DNA from: Lachnospiraceae bacterium UBA1683
GTDB taxonomy: Bacteria > Bacillota > Clostridia > Lachnospirales > Lachnospiraceae
DNA: 64,000 nucleotides
NCBI GenBank assembly: GCA_002320245.1
Contig: DCKD01000013.1
Coordinates: forward strand, 1-64,000
Reading direction: 5' to 3'
Made by a program: the position numbers and the translations under genes. Numbering within the stretch: position 1 is the first letter of the stretch; the number at the start of each line of letters is the position of its first letter. The notes under the pieces are model-generated. The model did no database searches and was not told the origin of the DNA. It saw only the letters and a list, made by a program, of their open reading frames with translations. This document shows positions 50,649 through 58,643 of the stretch, piece by piece.

Positions 50649-50891
50649 ATGCAGTATAGACCATCCGGCGTCTGTTCACAAATGATTGAATTTGATATTG
50701 AAGATAATAAGGTAAAAAATGTCTCCTTTACCGGAGGATGCAATGGAAATCTGAAAGGGATTTCAAACCTGATTGAGGGCATGGATGTAAATGAAGCTAT
50801 TTCCCGACTGGAAGGAATCCGGTGCGGTTTCAAATCCACTTCCTGCCCGGACCAGCTTGCCAGAGCATTGAAACAGGCGACCGAGAACTAG
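50649..50891 (+). CDS. TSCPD-domain protein
   Basis: The protein has 80 residues, AGGAGG before the ATG. The domain is complete: MQYRPSGVCSQMIEFDIEDN at the start, FTGGCNGNLKGISNLIEGM in the middle and the name-giving TSCPDQLARAL at the end. It belongs to the stand-alone short family also found as a C-terminal part of class II ribonucleotide reductases, where the Cys residues may hold metal. The role of the stand-alone form is unknown. It is a single plus-strand gene between minus-strand neighbours, with its own promoter and a strong hairpin after it. Confidence 0.9.
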   Translation: MQYRPSGVCSQMIEFDIEDNKVKNVSFTGGCNGNLKGISNLIEGMDVNEAISRLEGIRCGFKSTSCPDQLARALKQATEN

Positions 50892-51041
50892 TGTATTGAC
50901 AAGTTGTTTCCCGACAGCTCGTACGCAACCTTTGAATACACATCATCCAATGACCACGCACTTTTTCTGAACGGGTTGGTAACACCTTTACGCATTTCTA
51001 TGCGTTTTTGAGATTTGACAGCTATCTGTTTTAACCAAAAT

Positions 51042-51083
51042 AGAGTGCTGTAAGATTTCCTTTCGGTCATCTTACAGCACTCT
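51042..51083. terminator. Hairpin terminator after the TSCPD gene
   Basis: AGAGTGCTGTAAGAT and its exact complement form a 15-base stem around a 12-base loop. No T run follows on the plus strand, so it may work poorly there. A scrap related to the REP family (GCATTTCTATGCG, CTATCTGTTTT) precedes it. Confidence 0.55.
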
Positions 51084-51097
51084 ATAAACTATTCTTC

Positions 51098-51241
51098 AAC
51101 TCAAGCAATGACGGCAATCTCCGTATGCAGCAGTTTGCATTGGTGGTGTTTTTCTTGGATACGGTTCCTATTAAATTTATTTTTTAGTTAATAGTAATTG
51201 ATACCCAACTACATACGGAGATTGCCGTCATTGTTTGAGTT
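51098..51241. repeat. Element with 30-bp terminal inverted repeats
   Basis: Arms 51098-51127 and 51212-51241 match over 30 bases with one mismatch (AACTCAAGCAATGACGGC...). The inner 84 bases hold no gene. It could be a miniature transposable element or a long RNA hairpin. No clear target-site duplication is seen. Confidence 0.75.
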
Positions 51242-51258
51242 GACAGTTATTTGGTTAG

Positions 51259-51744
51259 TTATTCAACCATGATGCCATCGGTGAAAGAGCCTGTTGATTC
51301 ATACTCATCACCTTTCTCTACCATATGAATTGCACGCACACGATAATAATATCCACCATCCACCTCTAACAATTTTCCCGATACCACATAATAGGTATTA
51401 TATGCCTCTGTGGACCATGCATCAATTTGATCCCACTTTTCCGTTTCTTCATTGTACTGGTCTACATAGGTCACAACTCCTAACTTATCCACATCATGGC
51501 TCGCTGTCGTCTGCGTATACGCATATATCTTTCCGACTCCAGCCTTCGATATCATGCTGTCACCATCCATCAGGTGGACGCCACGTTGTAAACTCTCCCT
51601 CGTACTCCCCCTCGCCTCGTCCTGCTGTGTCAAGAAAGAACCATCTACCTGCCTCAGTCCGCTTTCCTCGGCATTTAATGTCCCACAGAATAAAAGACAC
51701 AAAACCATAACAAGACTGACCGTTGATAATACTCGCCTTTTCAT
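51259..51744 (-). CDS. Small secreted protein, DUF6147-like
   Basis: The protein has 161 residues. A signal peptide (about 1-25, ending LNAEES) is followed by RGVHLMDGDSMISKAGVGKIYAYTQTTASHDVDKLGV and WDQIDAWSTEAYNTYYVVSG, beta-rich and without Cys. I believe it belongs to the DUF6147 family of secreted Clostridial proteins, whose function is unknown. It is a single gene, upstream of which lies the DUF4367 protein on the same strand. No catalytic motif is seen. Confidence 0.65.
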   Translation of the reverse strand: MKRRVLSTVSLVMVLCLLFCGTLNAEESGLRQVDGSFLTQQDEARGSTRESLQRGVHLMDGDSMISKAGVGKIYAYTQTTASHDVDKLGVVTYVDQYNEETEKWDQIDAWSTEAYNTYYVVSGKLLEVDGGYYYRVRAIHMVEKGDEYESTGSFTDGIMVE

Positions 51745-51817
51745 CTTTCCCTATCTCCTGCCTCTCATGTCCTTTTTCACTAAGTAAACAATTATTCGAC
51801 AAAATCCTTACGCATTT

Positions 51818-52720
51818 CTAGAAAAAATTTAAATTTTTTATTATTTTTGTCAGTTCCTCCTCTTCCATCTCCCCCTTTAACTGATAGCGAACGCCCTGGT
51901 ACTCAAAACTCGCCTCATATCTTCTCTCAGGTTTGTCATCCAGTTGATACTCTTCAATCTGCACTGGTACATCATTTACGTCAATGCTGTATTTCCGGAT
52001 TTTTTTATCCTCCTCCGTTGCGCCCCAAGAGGAATCCGTATTATTCAGATATATTCTATATCGAATCAAGCTCTCGCCATATTGATAAAATAGTTGTCCC
52101 TGTTGTGTATCTTCATCAATTATACATTTTTCGAACACCATTTCTTTTGGTCTATACACCATCTTCACAATTTTTCGTTTTAACACAGTTTCACATTCCA
52201 GATAGGCCTCTACTTCCGAATTATCTACTGTCTCCCGACTATCCATATCCTTTACATTTGTCACTTGTACAGGTGATTTTCCCGTTATTTTCTCTATCAA
52301 TACCTTCAAGTATGACTTACTTCCTACACTGGTCACACTCATTGCCACAACCAGCACGAATACCGCTGCAAGTGCAAACATAGCTTTCTTCTTGCGTTTT
52401 TTCCGATATATTTTCCTTGCCAGTCCAGGAATACTTGAACTTTCATCTGTCGTTTTCAGCACTGAGATATCCGGAAATAGTTCTTCTGAAATCTCCATGT
52501 CTCTGTTTTCTTCACGATGCTTTTCCGTATATTCCCGGCGTGCTGCATCTTCCTCTTCCTTCTCCTGCTCATAGGCACGGATTTTTGCCAGCAGGGCACG
52601 CTCCATCTCCTCCGTCACGTTTATCTCGTCCAGCTCAGGATGTTCAGAGAGCTTTTTTTCTATTTGCTTTGCTTCTTTATTAATCTCTTCTTTTAAAGAG
52701 AGCTTTCTAGGTTTTTCCAT
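51818..52720 (-). CDS. DUF4367-type membrane protein, probable anti-sigma factor
   Basis: The protein has 300 residues. A cytoplasmic, helical and highly charged N-terminus (about 1-110) is followed by a basic patch RKIYRKKRKKKAMFALAAV, one span (about 113-132) and an outer domain of DUF4367 type ending VRYQLKGEMEEEELTKII. Proteins like this usually follow an ECF sigma gene and tether it to the membrane. Here the sigma gene is 1.3 kb away on the same strand, with murG in opposite orientation between them. It is complete. Confidence 0.75.
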   Translation of the reverse strand: MEKPRKLSLKEEINKEAKQIEKKLSEHPELDEINVTEEMERALLAKIRAYEQEKEEEDAARREYTEKHREENRDMEISEELFPDISVLKTTDESSSIPGLARKIYRKKRKKKAMFALAAVFVLVVAMSVTSVGSKSYLKVLIEKITGKSPVQVTNVKDMDSRETVDNSEVEAYLECETVLKRKIVKMVYRPKEMVFEKCIIDEDTQQGQLFYQYGESLIRYRIYLNNTDSSWGATEEDKKIRKYSIDVNDVPVQIEEYQLDDKPERRYEASFEYQGVRYQLKGEMEEEELTKIIKNLNFF

Positions 52721-52753
52721 GCTCTTGCCCCTTGCTTTTACTTTTTGTTTGTC

Positions 52754-52781
52754 TTGACATTTCTTTAAATACGTTTATTAT
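52754..52781 (+). promoter_or_regulatory. murG promoter
   Basis: TTGACA (52754-52759) and TATTAT (52776-52781) are 16 bases apart on the plus strand, 37 bases before the start codon. Confidence 0.65.
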
Positions 52782-52818
52782 GAATCTATGATGATACTAT
52801 ACTATGGAGGTTTTTCAT

Positions 52819-53889
52819 ATGAAACGAATTGTACTCACCGGCGGCGGAACTGCCGGGCATGTAACTCCTAATATCGCACTTCTTCCGAAATTAAAGGAAC
52901 TTGGCTACGATATCCAATACATAGGTTCCTATAACGGTATTGAAAAAGAACTGATTGAACCTTTTGGTATACCGTATCACGGAATCTCTTCCGGTAAACT
53001 GCGCCGCTACTTCAGTGTTCAGAACTTTACCGACCCATTCCGTGTACTGAAAGGTTTGGGTGAGGCTCGTAAACTTATCCGTGACTTGAAACCGGATGTC
53101 ATCTTTTCCAAAGGCGGATTTGTCTCTGTCCCGGTTGTCATTGCCGGAAAACAAAACAAAGTCCCGGTTATCATTCACGAATCTGATATGACACCAGGTC
53201 TTGCCAACAAACTGGCAATTCCTTCCGCAACAAAGGTTTGCTGCAATTTTCCCGAGACACTGGAACATCTTCCAAAAGAGAAAGCTGTTCTGACCGGTTC
53301 TCCAATTCGTCAGGAATTACTTTCCGGAAATAAAATTGCAGCGATGGATTTATGCGGTTTCTCTGCCGACAAACCGGTGATTCTTGTAATTGGCGGAAGT
53401 CTTGGTTCCGTTGCGGTGAATAACGCAGTCCGCGGTGCTCTCCCGGAACTGTTAAGGACATTTCAGGTTGTTCATCTTTGCGGAAAAGGAAAACTCGATA
53501 AATCTCTTGTCGGAACAAAAGGTTACATCCAATTTGAATACATCAAAGAAGAACTGAGAGATATCTTCTCTCTTGCTGATGTCGTAATATCCAGAGCCGG
53601 TGCAAACGCTATCTGTGAATTGCTGGCACTTCGCAAACCGAATCTGCTCATTCCACTCTCAGCAAATGCAAGCCGTGGTGACCAGATTCTGAATGCACGT
53701 TCTTTTGAACGTCAGGGATTCAGCATTGTACTTGAAGAAGATGAGACAACAAAAGAATCGTTGCTCGCTGCAATTCAAAAACTCTATGCAAACCGCAGCT
53801 CTTACATGGATGCAATGCGTAATTCCGGTCAGCATGACTCAATCAATACCATCATCGGTCTGATTGAAGATGCCGCTATGCACAAATAA
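52819..53889 (+). CDS. murG: UDP-GlcNAc transferase of peptidoglycan synthesis
   Basis: The start at 52819 (MKRIVLTGGGTAGHVTPNIA) is chosen because the GGAGG belonging to it lies eight bases upstream; the 52804 ATG would put that site inside the gene. The protein has 356 residues, the normal length. Glycine-rich loops GGGTAGHVTPN and IGGSLGSVAVNNAV and the donor-binding region SRAGANAICELLALRKPNLLIP are intact. It adds GlcNAc to lipid I to make lipid II at the inner membrane face. It is usually in the dcw cluster; here it stands alone with its own promoter and terminator. Confidence 0.95.
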   Translation: MKRIVLTGGGTAGHVTPNIALLPKLKELGYDIQYIGSYNGIEKELIEPFGIPYHGISSGKLRRYFSVQNFTDPFRVLKGLGEARKLIRDLKPDVIFSKGGFVSVPVVIAGKQNKVPVIIHESDMTPGLANKLAIPSATKVCCNFPETLEHLPKEKAVLTGSPIRQELLSGNKIAAMDLCGFSADKPVILVIGGSLGSVAVNNAVRGALPELLRTFQVVHLCGKGKLDKSLVGTKGYIQFEYIKEELRDIFSLADVVISRAGANAICELLALRKPNLLIPLSANASRGDQILNARSFERQGFSIVLEEDETTKESLLAAIQKLYANRSSYMDAMRNSGQHDSINTIIGLIEDAAMHK

Positions 53890-53955
53890 ACTTTCAGTTT
53901 CATATTATTCAGTTGATACTTTTTGATATTTCATAGATATCCAATACATATGAGC

Positions 53956-53990
53956 ATAAAAACAGGTGTCGAAATGACACCTGTTTTTAT
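53956..53990. terminator. Shared terminator between murG and the sigma gene
   Basis: ATAAAAACAGGTGTC, loop GAAAT, GACACCTGTTTTTAT is a perfect 15-base stem with A and T runs on both sides. It serves both convergent genes and overlaps the sigma factor stop codon. Confidence 0.9.
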
Positions 53991-54547
53991 AACCGGTTCA
54001 ATTCGTCGTACTCAACACCATATTTTTTCTTAATCCAGTTTCTTGCTCTGTGCAGCATTACATAAAATGCATCGACACTCATATCCATCATCTCTGCCGC
54101 TTCCACCTGTGGAATCTCCAGATAGCACGTCAGCATAATTGCTCTGTGCCATCTTGGATTCTTATTCATCAGTTCCGCAAAGATGCGCTCGTGAAGTTCC
54201 GCGCACTTTTCCTCTTTCAGTGAATTCAAATATTCCGTTTCCGTACTTTCTCCGATTTCACCCACAGGCCCATGCCCCGTATCCGTCTCTTCATTTGCAT
54301 ATAGTTCTCTGGAAAACTTTGCTTTATAATTTAATGCCAGGTGCTTTGCTGTCGTAAACAGCCATGCCTGAATATTGGTGTACTCACTGATATCAGACCT
54401 CTTATCCATATCTTTGTACAGCACAAGAAAAGTTTCCTGCATAATATCCTGTGCAAGTTCCCAGTCTCCTGAATATAAATATGCCGCTCTCAGAACCAGA
54501 TTCTTATACTCATCATAAATCCGATTAAATTCATGATTCTTCGTCAA
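53987..54547 (-). CDS. ECF-type RNA polymerase sigma factor
   Basis: The protein has 186 residues. Region 2 (about 8-75) includes YDEYKNLVLRAAYLYSGDWE and AQDIMQETFLVLYKDMDK. Region 4 includes ITLTCYLEIPQVEAAEMMDM-like sequence (LTCYLEIPQVEAAEMMDMSV) and FYVMLHRARNWIKKKYG. A linker of about 30 acidic residues separates them. The likely partner is the DUF4367 membrane protein at 51818-52720, separated from it by the oppositely oriented murG. It lies 15 bases after the HIT gene on the same strand. The target promoters are unknown. Confidence 0.85.
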   Translation of the reverse strand: MTKNHEFNRIYDEYKNLVLRAAYLYSGDWELAQDIMQETFLVLYKDMDKRSDISEYTNIQAWLFTTAKHLALNYKAKFSRELYANEETDTGHGPVGEIGESTETEYLNSLKEEKCAELHERIFAELMNKNPRWHRAIMLTCYLEIPQVEAAEMMDMSVDAFYVMLHRARNWIKKKYGVEYDELNRL

Positions 54548-54562
54548 CGTTCTTCTCCGGTA

Positions 54563-54970
54563 TTATTTTAATTTATTCAGAATTTCTGCCTTATCTTCCT
54601 CCGTCAGTGTTCCAAGTTTCCAGCCGATTCCCACATTATCTCCTTCATAACGTGGAATCAGATGCATGTGGAAGTGAAAAACCGACTGCCCGGCAACCCC
54701 TTCATTGTTCTGGACAATGTTATATCCACTACATCCAAGAACATCCCTCAGACGATTCACCATCTTTTTGGCAACTACAAGCACTTTTGATGCCAGTTCA
54801 TCATCCAAATCATATAGATTTCTATAATGCTCTTTCGGCAAAATCAGGGCATGGCCTTTTGATGCCGGATTCAAATCAAGAATTACCCTGAAATCTTCAT
54901 CCTCGTAAAGAGTTGCTGACGGAATCTCACCTGCTGCTATTTTACAAAAAATACAATTCTCATCTTTCAT
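54563..54970 (-). CDS. HIT-family nucleotide hydrolase/transferase
   Basis: The protein has 135 residues, typical of bacterial HINT/Hit proteins. The N-terminal zinc-type Cys pair CIFCKIAAGEIPS, the strand-loop GHALILPKEHYRNL and the histidine triad HFHMHLIPRY are all intact. Family members hydrolyse nucleoside phosphoramidates or adenylated compounds in the cytoplasm. The partner substrate here is unknown. It lies 15 bases upstream of the ECF sigma gene and may be co-transcribed with it. Confidence 0.92.
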   Translation of the reverse strand: MKDENCIFCKIAAGEIPSATLYEDEDFRVILDLNPASKGHALILPKEHYRNLYDLDDELASKVLVVAKKMVNRLRDVLGCSGYNIVQNNEGVAGQSVFHFHMHLIPRYEGDNVGIGWKLGTLTEEDKAEILNKLK

Positions 54971-55081
54971 GTATCTTCCCTCTTTCTTTTAGAATATTTG
55001 TACAAATAGTATATCCTATTTTATTATAAAAGAGAAGAAATTTACGTCGAAAATTGTCTGTGAATTGTTGCACGGAAATGA

Positions 55082-55110
55082 TTGAACTCCTCTTGCTAAC
55101 ATGTTAGACT
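55082..55110 (+). promoter_or_regulatory. Promoter of the small sensor kinase
   Basis: TTGAAC (55082-55087) and TAGACT (55105-55110) are 17 bases apart on the plus strand, about 85 bases before the chosen start. Confidence 0.5.
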
Positions 55111-55194
55111 ATATATCAATATTGGTGGTGTGTTGGATAACTTTTCCTGTCCCTGACGGGATATAATTATACATATATGAAAAGAGGTACACTT

Positions 55195-55926
55195 ATGCTG
55201 CACAATATTAATATCAACAAAATGAACCAGTTAATGGAAGAAAATGAAGATGTAAAGCAGATTATTACACAACTACTTGAAAACCATCATACTGCCGTCT
55301 CGACAATTTCACATGAAATCCGCAATCCCCTTACATTAGTCTCATCCTCCCTTCAGCTCGTTCAGTCCCAGCATCCTGAGGTAAAAGAATTCTGTAACTG
55401 GAAACAGATAATGGAGGATATTGATTTTATGCGTCAGTTATTGGAAGAACTTTCCCTGTTCAATAATGGAAATCTCTTACACTACTCTGTATTTTCCATG
55501 GAAAAACTTTTGAAAAATATCGCGATCTCATACGCTATCTCACTGGACGAAGAAGATTCTGACATCGAGCTAATTTCTTCTATTCCTTCCGACCTTGGCG
55601 ATTTTACCGGTGATAGGATTAAATTGGAAGAAGTATTTCTCAATTTACTTCGCAATGCCAAAGATGCCGTTTCAGCAAACGGTTTTATCCGACTCTCTGC
55701 TCTCCGCCGCGATGACCTGTTGATTATTAAAGTAGAAGATAACGGATGCGGAATTCCGAAAGAACATCTGCAATCTATTTTTGAACCATTCAAAACTTAT
55801 AAACAGGGCGGAACCGGACTCGGACTATCTTTGTCTCTCCAGATTATCAAGGCTCATAAAGGTAGCATAGAAGTTCAGTCTCAATTAGATAAGGGCACTA
55901 CTTTTACCATTGCCCTTCCAATTTAG
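55195..55926 (+). CDS. Soluble orphan histidine kinase (Spo0B/KinB-type core)
   Basis: The start at 55195 (MLHNININKMNQL) fits AAAGAGG seven bases before it; 55177 is an alternative. The protein has 243 residues without membrane spans. HisKA has STISHEIRNPLTLVSSSLQL and HATPase_c has FLNLLRNAKDAVSANG, DNGCGIP and GGTGLGLSLSLQII, all complete. No sensor domain precedes the core, and no response regulator is adjacent, so it is an orphan kinase that could feed a phosphorelay. It resembles sporulation-type kinases of Firmicutes. Its end overlaps the convergent DUF6382-like gene by four bases. Confidence 0.85.
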   Translation: MLHNININKMNQLMEENEDVKQIITQLLENHHTAVSTISHEIRNPLTLVSSSLQLVQSQHPEVKEFCNWKQIMEDIDFMRQLLEELSLFNNGNLLHYSVFSMEKLLKNIAISYAISLDEEDSDIELISSIPSDLGDFTGDRIKLEEVFLNLLRNAKDAVSANGFIRLSALRRDDLLIIKVEDNGCGIPKEHLQSIFEPFKTYKQGGTGLGLSLSLQIIKAHKGSIEVQSQLDKGTTFTIALPI

Positions 55927-56723
55927 ACTTCATCTTCCCCTTCGGTAATTAAATCATTCCAACTGCCCCATCGGTTTGATTTCACACGTTTCGCAGCTTT
56001 CCTCCACGACCTCCACGCGCCACCTTCTTCTCGCACGGTGTCGGGTTTCGGAAATATCTGATAGTTTTCATATAACGTACTGTTTTTTGTTGTTTCATAT
56101 TCTTCCTCCTCATCGGAAAGACTGAACACGTTACCATAATTTTCGTGTTCCTCTTTCCATTCCTCCATCATCTTGTTTCTTTCTTCCTCATGTAATTCAT
56201 ATTCTCCCATAATCTCTGCCAAATCATAGTGTTCCTGCAAGGTCGCCTTATGCAACTCATATGCCAGAAAAATTCCATCTGTATCCCCATAATCCAATGT
56301 TTTCACAAAATATTCTGTCAGTTCATGAAACGATTGATTCAGCTTTCCTTCCCAATCCGGCAGATAACAAAAATACCATGTCCCTTCTTTATGAAAGATA
56401 TACTTAGGATTCAGTATCAGACAATCCGGCTGCAACAGGTATTTTTGCAGTTCTTCTACAATTTTCAGCAATGCTTCAACAATTTCCTGAATTCCCTTTC
56501 TCTGAAGCGCCTTTTTCTCATACATACTGTACATCGTAACCATGCCCTTTGTATCATATGTATAGCGGCTTCTTCCTTCCACCTCACACCCTTCTACCGA
56601 CAATAATCCTGCAATTTTATTTTGCTGCAGCATCGGAATCTGATAATCTTCTTCATATTCCTGATTCAGATAGATGTGCAGGTTTATTTTATTTAATTTT
56701 GGTTCATATTCTGCCTGAAACAT
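55923..56723 (-). CDS. DUF6382-like protein at the end of the Tad locus
   Basis: The start at 56723 (MFQAEYEPKLNKINLHIYLN) follows AGGAGG by eight bases. The roughly 266-residue product has a DUF6382-type N-terminal domain (about 1-165; KYIFHKEGTWYFCYLPDWEG) and an acidic, charged tail (EEEEYETTKN...) with basic residues near the end, but no FHA domain or span. It belongs to a family often met in Clostridial Tad/Flp pilus loci. It overlaps the previous TadE-like gene by 31 bases, so the two are probably coupled in translation. Its function is unknown. Confidence 0.65.
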   Translation of the reverse strand: MFQAEYEPKLNKINLHIYLNQEYEEDYQIPMLQQNKIAGLLSVEGCEVEGRSRYTYDTKGMVTMYSMYEKKALQRKGIQEIVEALLKIVEELQKYLLQPDCLILNPKYIFHKEGTWYFCYLPDWEGKLNQSFHELTEYFVKTLDYGDTDGIFLAYELHKATLQEHYDLAEIMGEYELHEEERNKMMEEWKEEHENYGNVFSLSDEEEEYETTKNSTLYENYQIFPKPDTVREEGGAWRSWRKAAKRVKSNRWGSWNDLITEGEDEV

Positions 56724-57142
56724 ATCCGTTTCCTCCTGATTTTTTTCTCCGGTTCTACAATTGCTGCTTTCTGGACAATATGCAGTTTCCGTTTTCCCTT
56801 TGCCGCTGCTATCTCTATCCGTACCCAGTCTCCGGATACGGAATCCGATATCTCTGTATCTGAAAACAGAATCAGTTTCCCCTGAATCCTTTCCTGACAA
56901 AATGCAGACAAATCAATTTTTCCTTTTTTACCCGGCCACCGCTCTGCCTGCGCACCTACTACAGCAGTCTCTGCGGCTGCCCCAAGCAAAATATTCTTGT
57001 CGTGAAAGTAAAATGCCGTTTCAATAATCAGTATGAACACAAGCAATATCAGCGGAATCAGATATGACATTTCTACCGTGATAACACCCCGTACTGTTTT
57101 TCTTTGCATCGCTTTCCTCATTTCTATTCCAATTGCCGCCAT
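56693..57142 (-). CDS. TadE-like pseudopilin 2
   Basis: The start at 57142 (MAAIGIEMRKAMQRKTVRG) is chosen because GGTGG lies before it; the frame extends to 57250 inside the peptidase gene without a site. The roughly 149-residue product shows the pilin-type motif RGVITVEMSYLIPLILLVFI, in which processing before the Val-Ile-Thr-Val-Glu core is usual. Its C-terminal half is outside the membrane. Minor pseudopilins of this kind are processed by the prepilin peptidase encoded just upstream and may act in pilus assembly. Both flanking genes overlap or abut it. Confidence 0.75.
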   Translation of the reverse strand: MAAIGIEMRKAMQRKTVRGVITVEMSYLIPLILLVFILIIETAFYFHDKNILLGAAAETAVVGAQAERWPGKKGKIDLSAFCQERIQGKLILFSDTEISDSVSGDWVRIEIAAAKGKRKLHIVQKAAIVEPEKKIRRKRICFRQNMNQN

Positions 57143-57144
57143 TC

Positions 57145-57570
57145 TTAACCACCCATTAAAAACAGCAGATACCCCACTGCCAGAAACGGAACAAACGGCA
57201 ACGCTGTTTTCCGCTGAAGCTTCCGAACGGTAAGCGCAGCTACGGAACACACTGCCGATAAGAAAAACGCACCTACAAGCACTTCCATCAGGCTCCAGAA
57301 CCCAAGGTAAATTCCCAACATAAGAATCATCATTCCATCTCCATATCCAAATGCCTCCCTTGTCACCTTTCCAACACCGAGAAAGAAAACACCAACCGCT
57401 GCCCCAACAATACTCAGCACATTTTCAGTCTCTTCCCATCCAATCTGATAAATTGCTGCCGCCGCAATTCCTGCTGACAGTCCCCAAAGCGGAAGTCTCC
57501 GAAAACGGATATCCACCGCCGACATCAAAAGCAAATACATTATACATGCTGCCTGCATCAACTGCCGCAT
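57145..57570 (-). CDS. Prepilin peptidase (A24/TadV-like)
   Basis: The start at 57570 (MRQLMQAACIMYLLLMSAVD) is preferred; GGAGG lies about ten bases before it. About 141 residues with four or five spans. Both catalytic Asp motifs are visible: SAVDIRFRRLP and GYGDGMMIL, the latter matching the GxGD signature of A24 proteases. It cleaves the leader of Flp1 and the TadE-like proteins in the membrane. It overlaps the previous TadE-like gene by 13 bases. It is short compared with TadV-type peptidases but has all key residues. Confidence 0.85.
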   Translation of the reverse strand: MRQLMQAACIMYLLLMSAVDIRFRRLPLWGLSAGIAAAAIYQIGWEETENVLSIVGAAVGVFFLGVGKVTREAFGYGDGMMILMLGIYLGFWSLMEVLVGAFFLSAVCSVAALTVRKLQRKTALPFVPFLAVGYLLFLMGG

Positions 57571-58379
57571 CTGCTGCACTCCCTCCTTCCTGCTACTTCT
57601 GATTTTCTGACTGCCCGAATCGAACGTTTTAATCCACTGCAATTCAGGGAATTGTGATATTTATTTCCATAATTGGTAACATATATCCCCGCCATTGTAC
57701 TTCCATGGACACATTTTTCACATGCATGATACCGGCCTCCATCCTCGTTCCGCAAATGCGCCAAGTCAGAATACGGCACAAACTGAATGGATAATTGAAG
57801 TACCGGACACTGATAATTTATATGATAAACCACCCCGGTATCAGTAATGTACACTATCGTATCATCCTCGCTTTCAACACCCGGCTTCTGATAACCAGTC
57901 CATGCTTTTATATCAAATTCATGCGAGATTTTTGTTCCTGCCCCCGTATATCCGGGGAGTGGAAGCCGGACCCGGTAATTCACACGCATATGAATTATGC
58001 CATCCTGCGCATCATAGTAAGAGGTCCAACAATGGAGTCCTGAACTTCCACCTTCTACAATACTTCGCTCCAGCCTCTCGCTGCCGACTGCGTTGACAAT
58101 GTCTGCCTTTAATTTCACCGGATTCAATATGGAAATAACCGGAATTTCTTCCGCCGCATTCTTTGCAGCACTGTATGCCGCCGCCGAAATGCTAAACTTC
58201 ACCGTCTGGATTTCGAGTAAATACACCAGACACAGCACTGCAAACAAAAACAATGGAATTGCCAGTGCCGCCTCAATTGTCATACTTCCTCGTTTCCATA
58301 GCTTATTGATTTTTGAGCCGGATATAGATGCCCTTTTCTGATTTTCCTGGGATGGGTATTCTATTTTTATCTGTATCAT
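57558..58379 (-). CDS. TadE-like protein 1 with Cys/His-rich C-terminal modules
   Basis: The start at 58379 (MIQIKIEYPSQENQK) follows AAAGGAA; the frame extends a few codons further. The roughly 273-residue product has a pilin-type segment KRGSMTIEAALAIPLFLFAV (about 38-57). The outer domain (about 90-190) is TadE-like, and the end carries two modules of the pattern YHxxxxC...CxxC: YHINYQC with YHACEKC, then YHNSLNC with CSRC. These look like small zinc-type folds resembling those at the ends of some secreted nucleases. I know no tested role. It begins after a REP-like repeat. Confidence 0.75.
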   Translation of the reverse strand: MIQIKIEYPSQENQKRASISGSKINKLWKRGSMTIEAALAIPLFLFAVLCLVYLLEIQTVKFSISAAAYSAAKNAAEEIPVISILNPVKLKADIVNAVGSERLERSIVEGGSSGLHCWTSYYDAQDGIIHMRVNYRVRLPLPGYTGAGTKISHEFDIKAWTGYQKPGVESEDDTIVYITDTGVVYHINYQCPVLQLSIQFVPYSDLAHLRNEDGGRYHACEKCVHGSTMAGIYVTNYGNKYHNSLNCSGLKRSIRAVRKSEVAGRRECSRCGS

Positions 58380-58568
58380 GCGGTTTTCCTTTCTGAAGAT
58401 TTTCACATTTTAAGAGAAACTATTCGGAACAGAATCTTATTTAACAGCAAGTAATCTGCGAAGCAGACATGCTGTGGTATGCTGTTCTGTATAGTTGCAT
58501 TATTTGAGGGAAATCCAGGTGTTATCAAAAGAGAGCACCTATACCCGACTCAAAAACAAATTTCTTTG

Positions 58569-58610
58569 TATCTCTATGCATCTTTGCTATTTACCAGCCA
58601 TCTGTTTTTA
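58569..58610. repeat. REP-like repeat inside the Tad locus, copy 1
   Basis: TCTATGCATCTTTGCTATTTACC followed by AGCCATCTGTTTTTA matches 33613-33654 and 60275-60317. It sits between the DUF5702-like and TadE-like genes. Confidence 0.75.
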
Positions 58611-58643
58611 TTTCTGTCATTATTTTTGTTATTATTTCTGTCA

